Below, piece after piece: positions 45,871-59,012 of a stretch of DNA of 64,000 nucleotides. The translations under genes and the position numbers were made by a program. Each line of letters opens with the position of its first letter. Positions within the stretch are counted from its first letter, which is position 1. The notes below the pieces were generated by a model. That model was not told where the DNA came from and did not search any database. It worked only from the letters and a program-made list of their open reading frames with translations. This DNA comes from Gnetum montanum. Lineage: Eukaryota; Streptophyta; Gnetopsida; Gnetales; Gnetaceae. The stretch covers positions 438,531-502,530 of the forward strand of contig MNCI01003573.1 of NCBI GenBank assembly GCA_015680685.1. Direction: 5' to 3'.

Positions 45871-47399
45871 TAATAATGTACACAATTTTATTCCTTTTTC
45901 CACTCCTTGAGATTAACTCTTATTATTTGGATAGGAATCCACATATAACTCTATTAGGAAGGCCCTTCCTATGATTAATTTGGCTAAAACATCACCTCAT
46001 AAGGTTTGATTCATTTGGTACAAGAATTTCTTACAAACTCAAGGTATTGACCTTTCCTATGTTCTAAGGATCTGAGATGCATTTTTGCATCAAAGTCATT
46101 CCCTAACTTGCTCTTGGATTAGCTTCCATGTTGCTTATACTTTACTATCCTATCCATTAGAAATTTTTTATTCCCCTCATCCCCATAATTAAACTAGGAT
46201 ATGTATCATACCTAGGTTAATTAGTAAAAATGTAATATATAATTGAAAAGTGGGCTAGCTAAGTGGATATACCAAAAAGCAGAAATTTCCATGGGTTTTA
46301 TGTATCCACTATTATGCAGTGTACTGATAGCCTTGGGCCTTGCAAACATTAGTATCCATAATGGTCCATCATATTAGGGATCTTGGCTTATAGAAGGCAT
46401 AATGGGAAATGCATGTAAGACCATAGTAGTAAAAGTACCACTAGACATAATAGATTGTTGCTCAAAAAGAAAGAGATGGAAGATAATCAAAAAAAGAGAA
46501 GCAAAAATAGGAATACACAATACTCTTTAAGGTAAGAAGTAACATGAGGCATGGGACAAAATAATCCAAGTAAGAGAAGTGGGAAAAAATGAAAGAAAGT
46601 AGTAAAACACCTCATAAGATAAATCAATCTGCCAAGTCTAATGTCATACTCTAGATTAAAGATGATAGCTGAGAAAGTAAGTGTGAAAAATTATTACTCC
46701 ATCCTTAGACACTTGCTTATAGAAGGAGGTTCTTAATGCTAAAAATGTGAACCATGAGCAATTTTCCTTGTAAGGTTCTTATGTGAGTGTGTCCCTACTC
46801 ATGATTGAAGATTCTTATGGGACCTTGTTACTTATATTGGCTTTTTAAAAATCAAATATGACCTTCTTCAATCATGAGGTTCTTGTGGGGGCATATGTTC
46901 TCTTTGAATGTATGTGATTGTGGCTCACTTAATTACTGATGACATTTCTTATGCTAGAGACACCCTTATGGCTAGTCCCAATATGACACATCCTTTTCTT
47001 CTTATTGACTTATCAAGAAGGTAATTACTAGAACAATTGATCAATGTTCAAGATCCAAACTTGGTTATTATTCCTATGATTCATGAAACTTAGAAACTTA
47101 AAGAATAATGTAAAGAAAAATAATAATTAATTGGCATCATTTATTATTTTATTAATCTAAGGCTCATCCTTAGATGAATTTTGGATTGAAATTGACCTAT
47201 CTCAAGGTAGGTAGAGTTGTCCTTATTCCTTGCATTCTAGACATGATGCTAATGAATTCTTTAAAGTCCCAACTAATAATAGAATTTGCTACTATCCTCT
47301 ACATTTTTCAAGGCAAAATTTGTAGACTAAAATACTTTATTTATTATAGTAAAATATGAAATAAGGCTCTCTTTGAAGGTTACCACCCATGGCTTGGAC
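45871..47399. other. Unassigned sequence between the Tat and Athila elements
   Basis: No gene recognised. It should contain the 3' end of the Athila element, but no LTR matching the DNA right of 53261 was seen. Confidence 0.35.
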
Positions 47400-47439
47400 T
47401 TCTAGTTAACTTGTTTCATTTCCTTTATCATCCTTGAGA

Positions 47440-48580
47440 TAAGTTGGTTCACTTAGCTCTACTAGTTCATCCTCTCCTAGTTCCTCAATGTGATGTTAAT
47501 GATATACCTTAATTCTTTGGCCATTGACTAGAAATGTAGTTGATGAATCATTAATAGGTGAAATTAAAATAGTTCCATTATCATGGGGTTGTACCACTAG
47601 ATAAGGGCCTTCCCATTGAGTTGTTAACTTACTTGGAAAGTTATGTAATCTTATATTATACAAAATAACTTTATCACTTATTGAAAAATGTTTCTTAAAA
47701 ATGTTCTTATCATGTACACTCTTATTTTTTTTTATAATTTTTTCTCATCAAGGGAATTCAACCTCATTTCATCAAGTTCATGTATTTGAATCATTCTAAA
47801 GTCATGACTTGTTTCTTCATCAAAATTCAGTTATCGTGCTAATCATAAGGATAGGTATTTGATATCTATGGGCAATAAACATTGTTTTCCATAAACCAAT
47901 TAAGAAGGTGAATAACCTAAACTTGGTTTATATGTAATTCTATAAGCCCAAAGTGCATTTGGTAATTTCTAAGACCATTCTTTCTTTTTAGCACATACTA
48001 TTTTTTTTTATTAACTTTTGTTTGAGGATGATAGGAAGTATCTATCTTATGTTGAATTCCACAATATATAAGGAATTTTTCCATTATTCTACTTACAAAA
48101 TGGGTTTCTTGATCACTTATGATTACCCATGGAGTTCCAAATTCTACGAAAATATTTTCTCTAAGGAAAGCTATGACTACTTTAACATCATTTGATGGGA
48201 TGGATTTAGCTTCTACCCACTTAGTAACATAGTTTATAAAAACCAAAATTAATTGACATCCATTAGATGGTGGAAATGAACTTACAAAGTTTGTACCCCA
48301 CACATCAACTAGTTTAGTTATTAAAATTAAATTTAGTGGCATTTCTTGTATTTTAGTTATGGCCCCTATTCATTGGCATTTATCACATTCCTATACATAT
48401 TTATGTGCATCTTTAAATTGTGAAGGCTAATAAAATACACTTTGAAAGATTTTGACAGCAATGTATCTACTACCAAATTGTTCACCTCCAAGGTCATCAT
48501 GACACATATGTAGAATTTATTATTGCTCATCCTTAGCCACACATCTTCTTACTACATTATCTTTACATATTCTATAAAGG
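47440..48580 (-). pseudogene. pol: Athila integrase
   Basis: The minus strand shows the zinc-binding end CDKCQ (about 48385; a stop follows where R is expected) and QEMPLNLI. The 114-codon open core (48342-47998) reads DVWGTNFVSSFPPSNG, FINYVTKWVEAKSIPSND, FGTPWVIISDQETHF and TSYHPQTKVN. The C-terminal part near 47640-47520 reads WEGPYLVVQPHDNGTIL and STTFLVNGQRIKVYH, a typical Athila ending. In the core, D of WGIDF became N (DVWGTNF) and DxGTHF became DQETHF. Confidence 0.8.
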
Positions 48581-48639
48581 TATGGTTCATTCCAAAGGTA
48601 TTTAGAGATTTTTCTTAAGAAAGATTTCTTTTTCTCTTT

Positions 48640-49330
48640 ACTCCATTAGGTTGGGGTTTTCATAGTGGTAAGGTAGTTTTCTATATTAGCAAACCAAGGA
48701 TCAATCCTTATGGAAAAGAGTTTTTCATTAGGGAATTCATCATGAAATACTCCTTTTGTCCTATTTTCATCCCTAGTTTCCAATCTGTAATGATTATTTG
48801 CCACAACATTTTCTCTACCCTTTTTATCTACAATGTCAAGGTTAAATTCTTGGAGTAATAGGCACCATCTCATTATTCTATCATTTTCTATTTTTTTAGT
48901 AGCTAAAAATTTAATGGATGAATGATTAGTGTAAAATCTAGTTTTATATCCTATTAAATAATGTCTAAATTTATCCAAATCATACATAATGACCAATAGT
49001 TATTTTTCGTAGTTGTATAATTTATTGGGCTTGATCTAAACTTTTAGGCACATAATAGATGACTCGTAGCTTATTATCTATATATTGTCCTAAGATTGCC
49101 CCTACAATAGTGTCATTAGCATCGCACATCAAATCAAATGAAAAATCAAAAATAGGTGCATTAAGTATAGGAGTAGTGATTACTATTTTCTTTAGTTTTG
49201 AAAATGATTCTTGAGAATCATTAGTCCATACGAAAGAAACATCCTTTTCTAGGAGTGTGTAAAGTGGTTTAGCAATTTTTGAGAAATCTTTAATAAATCA
49301 GCTATAATATCTAGCATTATCAAGAAAGGA
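48640..49330 (-). pseudogene. pol: Athila RNase H
   Basis: Reads FVWTNDSQESFSKLKK near 49230, then FDLMCDANDTIVGAILGQ, YDLDKFRHYLIGYKTRFYTN and HSSIKFLATKKIENDRIMRW, ending QEFNLDIVDKKGRENVVAN. This is the usual path from RT to integrase. The 116-codon C-terminal half (48996-48646) is open; stops break the first half. Confidence 0.75.
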
Positions 49331-50060
49331 TCAAAGAGTCTTTAAGTTAGTTGGAGATAGGAGTGTAGATATTACTTTTACTTTTTCCTCATCCATTCTT
49401 ATCCCATCCTTAGAAATAACATGTCCGAATACTATGCCACTTGTAACCATTAAATGGCTCTTTTCCCAACTCAATTTTATATTTTTATCAAAACATCTAT
49501 CTAAAACACATTCTAAATGTTGTAATGTTTGTCCATAAGTATTCCCATAGACTAAAAAATCATCCATAAATACTTTCACATAATCTTCTAACATATTAGA
49601 GAATAGTAATATCATGGCTCTTTGGAAGGTAGTAGGTACATTACAAAGGTCAAAAGGCATTTCTCAGTAAGCAAAAGTTCCATATGAACATGTAAAAGTT
49701 GTTTTATGCTAGTCCTGAAGTGTAATGGATACTTGATTGTAACCACTACACACATCCAAAAAATAATAATACTCATGACCTTCTAATTTCTCCAAAATTT
49801 GTTTTGTGTAAGGTAAAGAAAAATGACCTTTCTTTGTGTTTTGGTTAAGCTTCCTATAATCTACACAAACTCTCCATTTTCCACCCTTTTTAGGAACTAT
49901 AGTTATAGGACTTGTCCATTCACTATCGGCTATTGGATAAATAATTGCTTCTTTCCAAAGTTTTGAAATTTCATTCTTAATGATTTGTTTTAAAGCTAAA
50001 TTGTTGCATCTAGGGGGAATTCTTACTAGTTTGACATTGTCTTCTAGATAGATGTGATGT
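49331..50060 (-). pseudogene. pol: Athila reverse transcriptase, nearly intact
   Basis: About 240 codons readable in one frame with very few stops: VRIPPRCNNLALKQIIKNEI, SEWTSPITIVPKKGGKWR, VCVDYRKLNQNTKKGHFSLP, FLDVCSGYNQVSI, then a stop just before MPFDLCNVPTTFQRAM, and the active site VKVFMDDFLVYGN. It ends WEKSHLMVTSGIVFGHVIS and DGIRMDEEKVKVI. All seven RT blocks are recognisable, with the YxDD motif as FMDD. The best preserved coding sequence of the Athila element. Confidence 0.85.
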
Positions 50061-50519
50061 TGGTAGATGTTGGGTGAGATTCCTTAATGAAGGTCCTCAT
50101 AACTACATGAAAATGCCTTAGAATTTCTATTTAAATATTCTAATAATTTTTCTTCTTTCTCATCAAAAACTTGGGAATTTATTATTAATAGTTTATTATG
50201 GTAAAGGAAAATATACTTAATAGTACTAGGTAATTCTCTAAGATCTAAAGAATCATTATTTGATGGCTGAATTATTTCTCAAATATTTCCTAATCCCAAA
50301 TTAAAAATTTGGTTAAGAAGGTATTGTTGTTATTTTATAGAGGGCTCTAAAGGTCCTTCCTCAAAATTTTTTAGTACTAATGTTTCCCTATCTTGTGTCA
50401 TTGTTGAAGTGGGTATTATGTAGTGCACTCTTACTTCTTTTAAATCGTGATTCAATTGATCCTTTTTTGTTTTATCATATATGTTAAGCATAAAAGTAAG
50501 ATCATCAAAAGATAACTAG

Positions 50520-51080
50520 AGTTTCCCTTATCTACAATTGATTACCACATCAAATATTGCTAACCAAGGTCTACCTAGTATGATGGAAAAACAATTTAGA
50601 CCTTTACTTCCAATACTACAAAATCAACCATGTATTTTTCTCTTTCAACCTCTACTATTAAATCTTCCACTACTCCTATAGGTTTTACATTAGAACCATT
50701 AGCCATAGATATTGTTATGTTTACCTTTCTTATATCCTATAAATCAAGTGGCCTAGCCATTTTAAGTGGCATGATATTGATATTAGCTCTTAAATCCAAT
50801 AGGGCATTCTCAATAGTCTATCCATTTATCTTAACTAGAATTGTAGGAACCTGTAGATCTTGGTATTTTGGAACTTCATGGCCTTTTATAAGTTGAGACA
50901 AATTATCAACCAAATAAACTTGCTTAGGAATATTTTCTTTTGTTTTCTTTGTGCATAGTTCCTTTAAGTATTTAGCATAAATAGGGGTGTCCTTTACAAC
51001 TTGTTCTAAAGGAATATGCAAATATAACTCACTAAATATTTTTTCTATATGGGCTTTGGTTGTAAATTCCTCTTGCAAAT
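50520..51080 (-). pseudogene. pol: Athila protease and upstream linker
   Basis: The linker reads YLHIPLEQVVKDTPIYAKYL and TKKTKENIPKQVYLVDN, matching the Athila wording IPLLEAIKQMPxYAKFLK. The protease reads ILVKINGQTIENALLDLRAN with INIMPLKMARPLDL following, then VVEDLIVEVEREKYMVDF and ILGRPWLAIFDVVINC (about 50590-50545). The DLGA active site is DLRA, a Gly-to-Arg change fitting GGA to AGA. An 86-codon piece (51078-50818) is open. Confidence 0.75.
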
Positions 51081-51199
51081 GTTTAGGAAAAGGAGGTAAA
51101 GTTATTTATCTAGACAAAGGAGAAGAGGTTAATGGTTGTTTTCTTTCACTTATTGACTAATTATTTTCCTCTTTTAATACTTATGGCTAAACTTTTTCT

Positions 51200-52580
51200 T
51201 CTGTATCAACTTATTGAAATCTAACCTTCTTTTGGGGTATAGGCTTAGTGGTCTTTCCACTCCAAGTAGTGATGAAATGAAATTTTTCCTTACTCTTCCT
51301 TTGAGATGTAGGATTTGGCTCAGGTTGAGAAGCTAATTTGTTCTTTGTAAGGTCTTGAAATCTTCTCCTTGTTTCAATCATAAATTTCCTACTTTCTTCA
51401 ATGAAGGAAGTAACAATTTGAATGAGTTTATTCAAGTATTCATTAGTTGGGCTTTTAAAAGGTCTAAAATTATTTTTATGATATTGTTGTTAGAAAGGTG
51501 GTCTTTATTGGAAAGTGATTGTTGGTTGGCTTCTACATTGTTAAAAAGCCTTCATTGATTCTTACACTTCCTCATGACAATATCATAAGGTTGGGAAAGT
51601 GGTGTAATCATGTTGTGGGCTACCACAAAGGCTACATATTTCACTTTGTACCACATGAGCTTGTTTCTTTACTAACCATGTTAACTCATCCACTTTTTTA
51701 TGTAATTGTTCAATTTTTTGGATCATGCCTTACATGATGCTGGGTTTTGGCCATCTCTTGCTCTCATCTACTAATGAATTAATTATCTTCCAGCCATCCT
51801 CCAGTGTTACATTTAATATATTTCCACCACTAGAAAAGTAAAACATTTTTTCTACAATACAATAATAGACCTTTGATAATGATTTGAATAAGTTGATGGA
51901 ATGGAAATCCATTATTGGGATTCTTTAAATACAACCCCTTAAACCTATGAAAAGTACTCTCATAATTCTCATCTGCTTGTTGCATAAAACTTAGTAGTTG
52001 CTTCCTTAATGAATACAACCTATCATTATAGAGAAATCTTTGCAGAAAGGTAGCCTTGAATTCATCTCTTGAACTAATTTGTGTCCTAGGGCTTTGTAGA
52101 AAAAAATCAGCTTTATGTTTCAAGGGGTATTTAAAAGAAATCATTTTAGTTCTATCTCCACTTTGAGATGCTAACATTGGTAATGTGGTTTCAAATTCTC
52201 TTATGTAAGTGACTAGATCTTCATCATTTGTTCCCCTAAAAAGAGGTAATAAGTAAATGTTTTTTACCTTCACATCTCTACCTTATGGAAAAACTAACAG
52301 TTCTTGTGGTATGATTGATGTCCTTTGATTTAATAAATCCCCATGGGTTTGTCCTTGGCAGGTCTATCCAACTAGAATATTAGAGCCTATACTACCAAAG
52401 GAAAAAGGAATTGAGCCAAAAGAAATTCGAGGAGATGTATGGTGTGAAGGAGACCCAATTGTAAAAGTAGAAGTTAATGTTGGGGTTAAAATTGGACTCA
52501 ATATAAAAATAGAGGCTATTGATGTAATTGAAATTTGTAAATTTAATGTATTTACAGGTTGGATGTTTCCTCCCATTTTG
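51200..52580 (-). pseudogene. gag: Athila gag
   Basis: The 147-codon open piece (52273-51830) is the capsid domain: YIREFETTLPMLASQ, ISFKYPLKHKADFFLQS, FKATFLQRFLYNDRLYSLRK, MQQADENYESTFHRFKGLYL and FPFHQLIQIIIKGLLLYCRK. It is followed by a zinc-knuckle relic near 51630 (CSLCGSPQHDYTTFP, last Cys now Phe) and a basic C-terminal stretch. A coding start upstream of 52273 was not resolved. Confidence 0.8.
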
Positions 52581-53242
52581 GTTACATTACTTAATATTTG
52601 GCAAAAACTTAGATTTTAGAAACCTACCACCATAGTTGAACTTATAGTTTGCATTGTAATAGTTGATATATCGAATAAAGGATTAAAAGATATGGAAAAG
52701 TTGAATTCTATTCCTTCCATTTTTTTTGAATTTCCCTTTTTGTTATGGTGTTGCTCTTCAAAAGAGGAAAAAGGGATTGGATTTGATTATCTTTATTCAT
52801 CTTGAATTTTTCTTAAATTAGTTCATGTACATTTATAAAGGCTAATGGTATTCCTAGGAGGTTGAATTCATGTTGGGTTTTTAGATTACTTTGTTGGTTT
52901 CATTTAATATCACATTTCTCTTTAGCACATTCATGGTTGACCAATCCTAAGACTCTATAAATTGATTTAATTACCCCTAAAATTGCCACCTTAATTAAAA
53001 ATTTATTAATAGCTTCTATAGGTTGGATGATAAGAGGGGACGATTTTTGGAATTGCACTTTTTCCTTATTTTTAAATTTTTTTAATATAAGAAAAATAAT
53101 TAATAGAAACCATTTCTAAAGCTACTTAAAAAAAAGAAAATAAAATAAAAAGAAAAATAAACTATACCTATGTAGAAGTGCTAAATCTACAAAATAAATT
53201 TGAAAATACATAGAACCCTTGATGATGATTAACTCTACTAGC

Positions 53243-53261
53243 CTTCTTGGCAATGGTGCTA
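53243..53261 (-). other. Primer binding site of the Athila element (tRNA-Asp type)
   Basis: Minus strand TAGCACCATTGCCAAGAAG. Against TGGCGCCGTTGCCGGGG all six differences are G-to-A. It lies about 650 bp upstream of the gag region, as expected. Confidence 0.65.
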
Positions 53262-54573
53262 GCCAAAGTTTGGTGTTGAATTACCTTAGTAGTTATCTTC
53301 ATTGGAAAGTTGTCGTGTCATCTATGACTAACTTGCGAGTCATATTCATGGAGGAAAGGTTTAAAAGTTGAAAATACCATCAACACAATAAACAATTAGA
53401 TTCGAATTCAATTAAAAACTCTACACTTATGACTATCACTCAAAAGTAAAACCAAAAGTCCTCATCCTAACTTCTAATCTTAAGTTCAATGATGGAAATA
53501 ATTGATTAAAAAAAATTGAAAATGCATAAATTTATCATAAATATCAAAAGATTACAAAGGATAAGTCTCCTAATTTGTGACCCTACTCTATTTCCTTCAC
53601 AATGCATCAACTTCATAGTCTTAATAAACATCATATGGTTGTTTATTGCCACAAGGTGTTAACAATCTTCCTTAATAACTTTTAATACAAGTAAAGAAGG
53701 ATTGAATTTGATGTGGGTTTTTTCTTAAGTTTGGCATCCCTCTCATTCATAAATGAGATTCTTATTTAAACTAAAGAGAATTTGACAATAATTACAAAAA
53801 TCATAATTTTGGGAATCAATTGTTATCAAAGAATTCAATAACAATATATTGAAGATTTATCAAACTATATCATGTTTTGTAGCATCTTTGATACTCGATT
53901 GAGATTATCTAGTGACTTAAATTGATATCTTGATTTCTTCATAAGTTGCTTTCTCTCTAGAAATCTATATTATCTATTCATATCACAGCTAATATGAAGA
54001 TTGATATAATTGACATTAATTTCCACTACTCTTGTGATTACCTATGATACATATAACTTAAGAAAGAAATAAATACTAATCAATATCTATCATAAAAATA
54101 GATGATCTTTGATTAAGTAAAATAGTAAAAAAATTAAAAATGTAAACTTATAAGGTTAAAAATTGGGTCAATAGGGGGTTCAATAGTAAGGTACACTATG
54201 ATTTTTTATTGCTAGCTAAGCCACAATGATAAAAAGAAAAAATAAATGTAACTCACAGATTAAAGGAAAAGCCTACAACAAATCTTACTTTAAAATGCCA
54301 TTGTATAAAATTCACCCATAGTATCTTCCAAATGATGATGATCCTTTTTTTAATAAAAAGGCCTTGCCTTTAACTAGTAAAACACCACAAAAATTTGTAT
54401 GTTATAGCCAATTTTCATCATGTAGCTTTCACCCCATGAAACCTGAGGCAAAACTTCATTGTAAATGTGAAGATTGTAATTCATGAGGGGCAATCTCACA
54501 TATTGCATACTTTTGGGACTGTAAAATGTCTCATAAGTGGTCAAAGCCTTATTCCCCAAGTGAAAAAAGTCAC
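53262..54573. other. Probable Athila 5' LTR, not delimited
   Basis: The position next to the primer site makes this LTR sequence (an end near 53271, TGGTGTTGAATT on the plus strand). No second copy was found, so its extent is unknown; the copia element at 54579 may have cut it. No gene seen. Confidence 0.35.
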
Positions 54574-54578
54574 CTAGT
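54574..54578. repeat. Target-site duplication of the copia element, left copy
   Basis: CTAGT, identical to 60283-60287. Confidence 0.9.
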
Positions 54579-55828
54579 TGTGGACCTTTTGGTGTGTCAA
54601 AATGTTAAGTAAAATGAAGTCAAAGATTATGTGCATGGTTGTGTGGTTATTATGTTTGTAGAACAACATACATGGGAAACCAAGGTTAGATAAAGCCTAT
54701 GTAAATAACAAGAAATGAATTAGTCTAGAGCTTAAAGGAAAAGATCATCCATAAGGTCTCAAAGAAACATACAAGAATTCCAAAGAATATGTACAAGGAC
54801 CAGATACTGTACAAGCAAAGTTATCATTATCAAAGCATGTGAAAGATCAAGGTTATGGACAAGGAATGATGAATTCAAAGGATAAAGGAAGTTAAAGAAA
54901 GATGTCTTTGAAAAATAGCATACGCCTTGGCAGATCTTGAGTGAACATAGGAAAAGACATATTTAAGAAATAGTAGACATCTTTCCCTAGTCAGAGACAT
55001 CTTTCATTAGGAAAAGACATCTTCATAGAATATAGGCTACCTACAGGAAGACATTTTCTAGAATGGAGATTTCAGAGAGATGCCTTTCCTAGACAAAGAC
55101 GTCTTCCTAGAATTGAAGGCAAAGACAAAAAGATATCTTAGGCATGAAGAAGACATTCCATGACAATTAGTGATCATTGCCTAGCCATTGCACTAGTTCC
55201 AAGATGGATTTAGAAACATGATAGCTATAAGAAGACATCATATGCATTGGAAAATGTGTAAGCTTGTGTAAAATCATTATCAAATCATTTTTTATCATTG
55301 TAATCTTTGTTGCTATTCGTTATAATATCATTTTTTCATTGTAAAGTGTGTTGTATCTTAAAGTACAAGGATCAAAAAACTAAGTTGCATTCATCCCTTG
55401 TAATTTTTCTCTCTTGTTGCCCTACGGGCTTGATGTGCTTCTTTTCAGAAGGCATGTTGCTTGTTGGGATCATTAGGGATTGAGTTTTTGGTACTATGGT
55501 ATAATGCTTTAGAGTGGAACTTAAGATTGTAAAGGTTATGGAAGCCTAGAAACCACATTCCAAGCTTGATAGGACCTTACAAGGTTGAGTGGATAGTGTT
55601 GTGGCACAACACTCCAGAGCAGGGCTTGAAGACTATATAGGATGTGGATCCTTCAACCACATTTTGAGAACAACAATGTATAGAGATGTGCTAGTGATCT
55701 ACCCTCTAAGTGTGGACTAGAAAAGTTTGGAAATCATGTTAAATTTGGTATTGATGCTTTTGCGTTACAAAGTTTTAATTTGGGGAACTTATTCATCCCA
55801 CTTCCCCTTCTAGGTTCAATGATCCACA
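54579..55828 (+). repeat. 5' LTR of the copia element
   Basis: Starts TGTGGACCTTTTGG and ends GATCCACA. The first half (54895-55160) holds many copies of a near-palindrome AAGACATCTT/AAGACGTCTT. The rest is ordinary AT-rich LTR sequence. Confidence 0.9.
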
Positions 55829-55830
55829 AG

Positions 55831-55842
55831 TGGTATTAGAGC
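55831..55842 (+). other. Primer binding site of the copia element
   Basis: TGGTATTAGAGC, two bases after the LTR end. It is the classic TGGTATCAGAGC initiator-Met site with one C-to-T change. Confidence 0.9.
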
Positions 55843-55913
55843 CTAGTACTCTTCTCTATTATCATCAACTTCAAGAGTGAACAATGTAGGGGACATCTTA
55901 CACAAAGTCACCA

Positions 55914-57590
55914 ATGCTCAATGGATTCTACTTCACCTATTAGAAAGCTAGAATGCAAGTGTTCTTTGAATCCATGGAGTTTGAAGTGTGGCAATCAATC
56001 CTTGAAGGCTATGCTCTACCTGTTGATAAATCCACTAGCATCATTAGGCCTCACAAAAAATGGGCACAAGAGGAAAAGGATAAGTTTATGTTTAATTCAA
56101 AAGCCAAAAATTTGTTTATTTTTTACATTGAATAAATATGAATTTAATAGAGTATTAGGATGTAAAACAACCAAAGAAATTTTGCAAAATTTAGAAGCTA
56201 CTTATGATAGAACATCTATTGCTAAGCAATTGAAATTATTAGTTTTACAAAGTGAGTACAAACAACTCAAAATGATAGAAGATAAGAAAATAAAGGATTA
56301 TTTATTTGTAAATCTATTAGAGGAATAGGAAAGGATCTTCCTAAAAGTGATGTCATCATCAAAATGATCAGAACTCTACAACCAGAGTTCAGACAAAAGG
56401 TCACCACTATGGAGGAAATTAGAAACTTTTCAATAGTAAAATTTGAAGAGCTTTAAAGTAGTCTCATTGCTTATGAAATGAATCTCATAAGTGAAGGAGC
56501 AATCCAAGAAAGACATATTACTCTAAAGACTACCTCCAAGGAGAAGGAGCCAAATGAGCATGATGAGGGTAGTGAAGATCAGGTTGTCCTTCTCTCAAGA
56601 AAACTACAACGTTTGCTTATGAGAAGAAACAAGAAAGCATCTCAACAAAGACCCAATATTTTCAGAGGTAGAGATTGAGGTAAAAGTTTTTTAAATGCTT
56701 CTAACTTAGATTTCTCTTCTATAGAATGTTGGGTTTTTGGAGGAAGAGACCATATGACCTTCGAATGTCCTAGCAATCCAAATGATAGTAAGGTAAAGCC
56801 AAAGAATAGATCCAATGATGAGGAACTAAAAAGACTAAATTTTATACAAGTTGGAATGATGGTGAGCAAAGTGAAGAAGAAGCATGCAATCCTTCCAAAG
56901 ATTCACATCTCATATGTATGACACTTACTGATGAAAATTCCTCACATATGGCTAAACAAGATGGTAAGTGTGATAAGAGGTATAATGAATTTAAAGAAGA
57001 AATTTTTATTTTACATCATTTGATTAGAAAGGAAAATAAACTAATACTTTCTAAGTTAGATGAGATTCATGTTGAAATGAAAGAAGAGATCTTAGACATA
57101 ATAGCTAAGATTCAATCACTAACCTCTTTTAATAAGGATTGCAGCAAGGTTCAAGAAGAGGAGACTCTTGAAAATGAACCAAAGAATTTAGAAGAAGTAA
57201 GCATGAAGATTCAAGCTCAAGCTCAAGCATAGTAAGGTTTGATTATTTTGATCATGAGAATAATACTTTATTTGTGTGTAAAAATTGTGGTTGTAAAAAA
57301 ACTCTTAATTATACTCATGATGATCAAAATAAGATTAATTCTTAATATTGCCAAAAAGGCTTTGGTAAGGAAATTATGTAGGTACCAATAAGTGAGAATG
57401 AAGAGAGGTGGAAAATTGAAAATGATGCACTAAGTGATCAAAGGTTCTATCATAAAGAGCATGAACAAATAGAAACATCACATATATGATCCAATGAGAG
57501 AGAATCGAAGGGGGAGGAGGTACTTCATGATAGGGGACCTCATCTCAAACTCCATTAATCTTATCCTCTTCCTAGCAAGAAAGGTAAGTC
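55914..57590 (+). pseudogene. gag: Copia-type gag with extra helical and Cys-containing tail
   Basis: In frame with ATG 55914 the start reads MLNGFYFTY, then a stop where W is expected, KARMQVFFESMEFEVWQSI and RPHKKWAQEEKDKF, the N-terminal block of the copia gag family (UBN2 type). It goes on as NRVLGCKTTKEILQNLEATY and LPKSDVIIKMIRTLQPEF. A zinc-knuckle relic at about 56728 reads CWVFGGRDHMTFECP, second Cys replaced. A highly charged coiled-coil region follows (to about 57232). A second cluster, CKNCGCKKTLNYTHDDQN and later YCQKGF (about 57282-57360), could be another metal-binding piece. Stops and at least two frameshifts. Gag would form the particle. Confidence 0.75.
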
Positions 57591-58998
57591 AAGGTAAGTT
57601 TTCCATATATTTTCTTCCTAGTTAATAAAAATAGTGGTTGAGAAGTCCAAAATTATTTGTATCATGTATAGATTAGAAAAATGATGGAATAAGTTTCTAG
57701 ATCATCTCTTACATTCATTCATGATATCGATATAGTTGGTTTTGTAAAGACTTATAGTGTAGCACTTGTAATATTTTCTTATCTTAAATTCAATCTTGCT
57801 TAATCTAAACTTCTTATGATGATCTAATCTTAAGCTCATGTTCTTTGGAATATTTTTGCTATTTATGGGATAAGATAGATCCCTGAAATATTATGATTTG
57901 AAAACATTAGTCTCCACATTGGATCTTAATAGTGGATTATAGCTATAATAATTTGATTATTTACAAGTTAATCTTAAAGGCCTAGGAAAAGTTTCACATG
58001 TGTAGGGGGAGCCTACTTCTCATTATCCATCTTCATATTGGAGGGCATCAATGTAGGGGGAGCCTTTGGAGACTTGAGCCAAGAAACACTAAAATAGCAA
58101 GATATTCCAAAATGAGTAAGAAAAGGTCTTCAAGAGGTATTTTTTAAGTGGATGATTGTGTCTTGAATTTGTGTTTCCAATATCCTTTCATAAAAATAAG
58201 GTACATGAATTGTGTTTGAAAAATGATTATGTTGTGTTTATACAAATGCCTATCTATGATTTCTTTTCTCATAACTTTCATTTGGTCTTTGGCATCAAAG
58301 TTATGTGTTTTTGATCTTTTTTTTTATTAATTGAAGATCTTTGTTTTTGAACTTATAAGAGAAAATCTTAATGAATCTTTAGTGTACCTATTCAATATTC
58401 AATCATAAGCTAAAGCGAGAAGTACCTATTTTTTATAAAGTAAATAGTTGAGGTTATGAGAAGACCATGATCATTTTTGGCAAAGTATCTATAGTTTTGA
58501 TTGAATCATCTATTGAATAGTTTGCCTTGAGATGAAGAATTAAGAATTTGGCATGGCTAGTTTCAATTAGTATTGTTATGCTATCCTAATCTTTTGCTAA
58601 TGTTTTAAATGGATGGAAAATATTAGAAAATGAAAGAATCATGCGATGAAAACTACTAATGAATTATTGATTTAGAGATAAGTTACTTGATCTTTAATGC
58701 CTATACTTCACTTCATGCCTTAAGTTTGAATATCAATTGGAAGGATTGGATCAGTTCTTGACAAATTAAGGACATCTCTTCATGAAACTTAGTGCTGGAA
58801 AATATGTACTCCTTATATTGATTTTCTTGCTTCACTATATTTTAAGGATTATTTTTTTTATCTATTATTCCTTTATGATATCTCTTTAGAACCAATTTTG
58901 TTTCCTTTATCCTTTTTTCTACCGTTCAAAAAGGGGAAGAGTAATATGGTCTTATTTGTATGATTACTAATCCATTTTCTTAAGTTTTGAACATCACC
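57591..58998 (+). other. Non-coding remainder of the copia element interior
   Basis: No pol motif and no long ORF in any frame. Low CpG, AT-rich. Confidence 0.55.
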
Positions 58999-59012
58999 AA
59001 AAAAGGGAAGAT
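58999..59012 (+). other. Polypurine tract of the copia element
   Basis: AAAAAAGGGAAGAT immediately before the 3' LTR. Confidence 0.8.

Larger units (their letters stand above)
47400..53261 (-). mobile_element. Athila-type Ty3/gypsy element, decayed
   Basis: The minus-strand order primer site, gag, protease, RT, RNase H, integrase is complete and collinear. The gag, protease and integrase wording is of Athila type. Its LTRs could not be delimited by eye, so the ends given are those of recognisable internal sequence. Confidence 0.8.

Noticed and set aside
45871-47399. 3' LTR of the Athila element
   Set aside because: The expected position, but no stretch matching the DNA right of 53261 was found by reading; needs a computed alignment.
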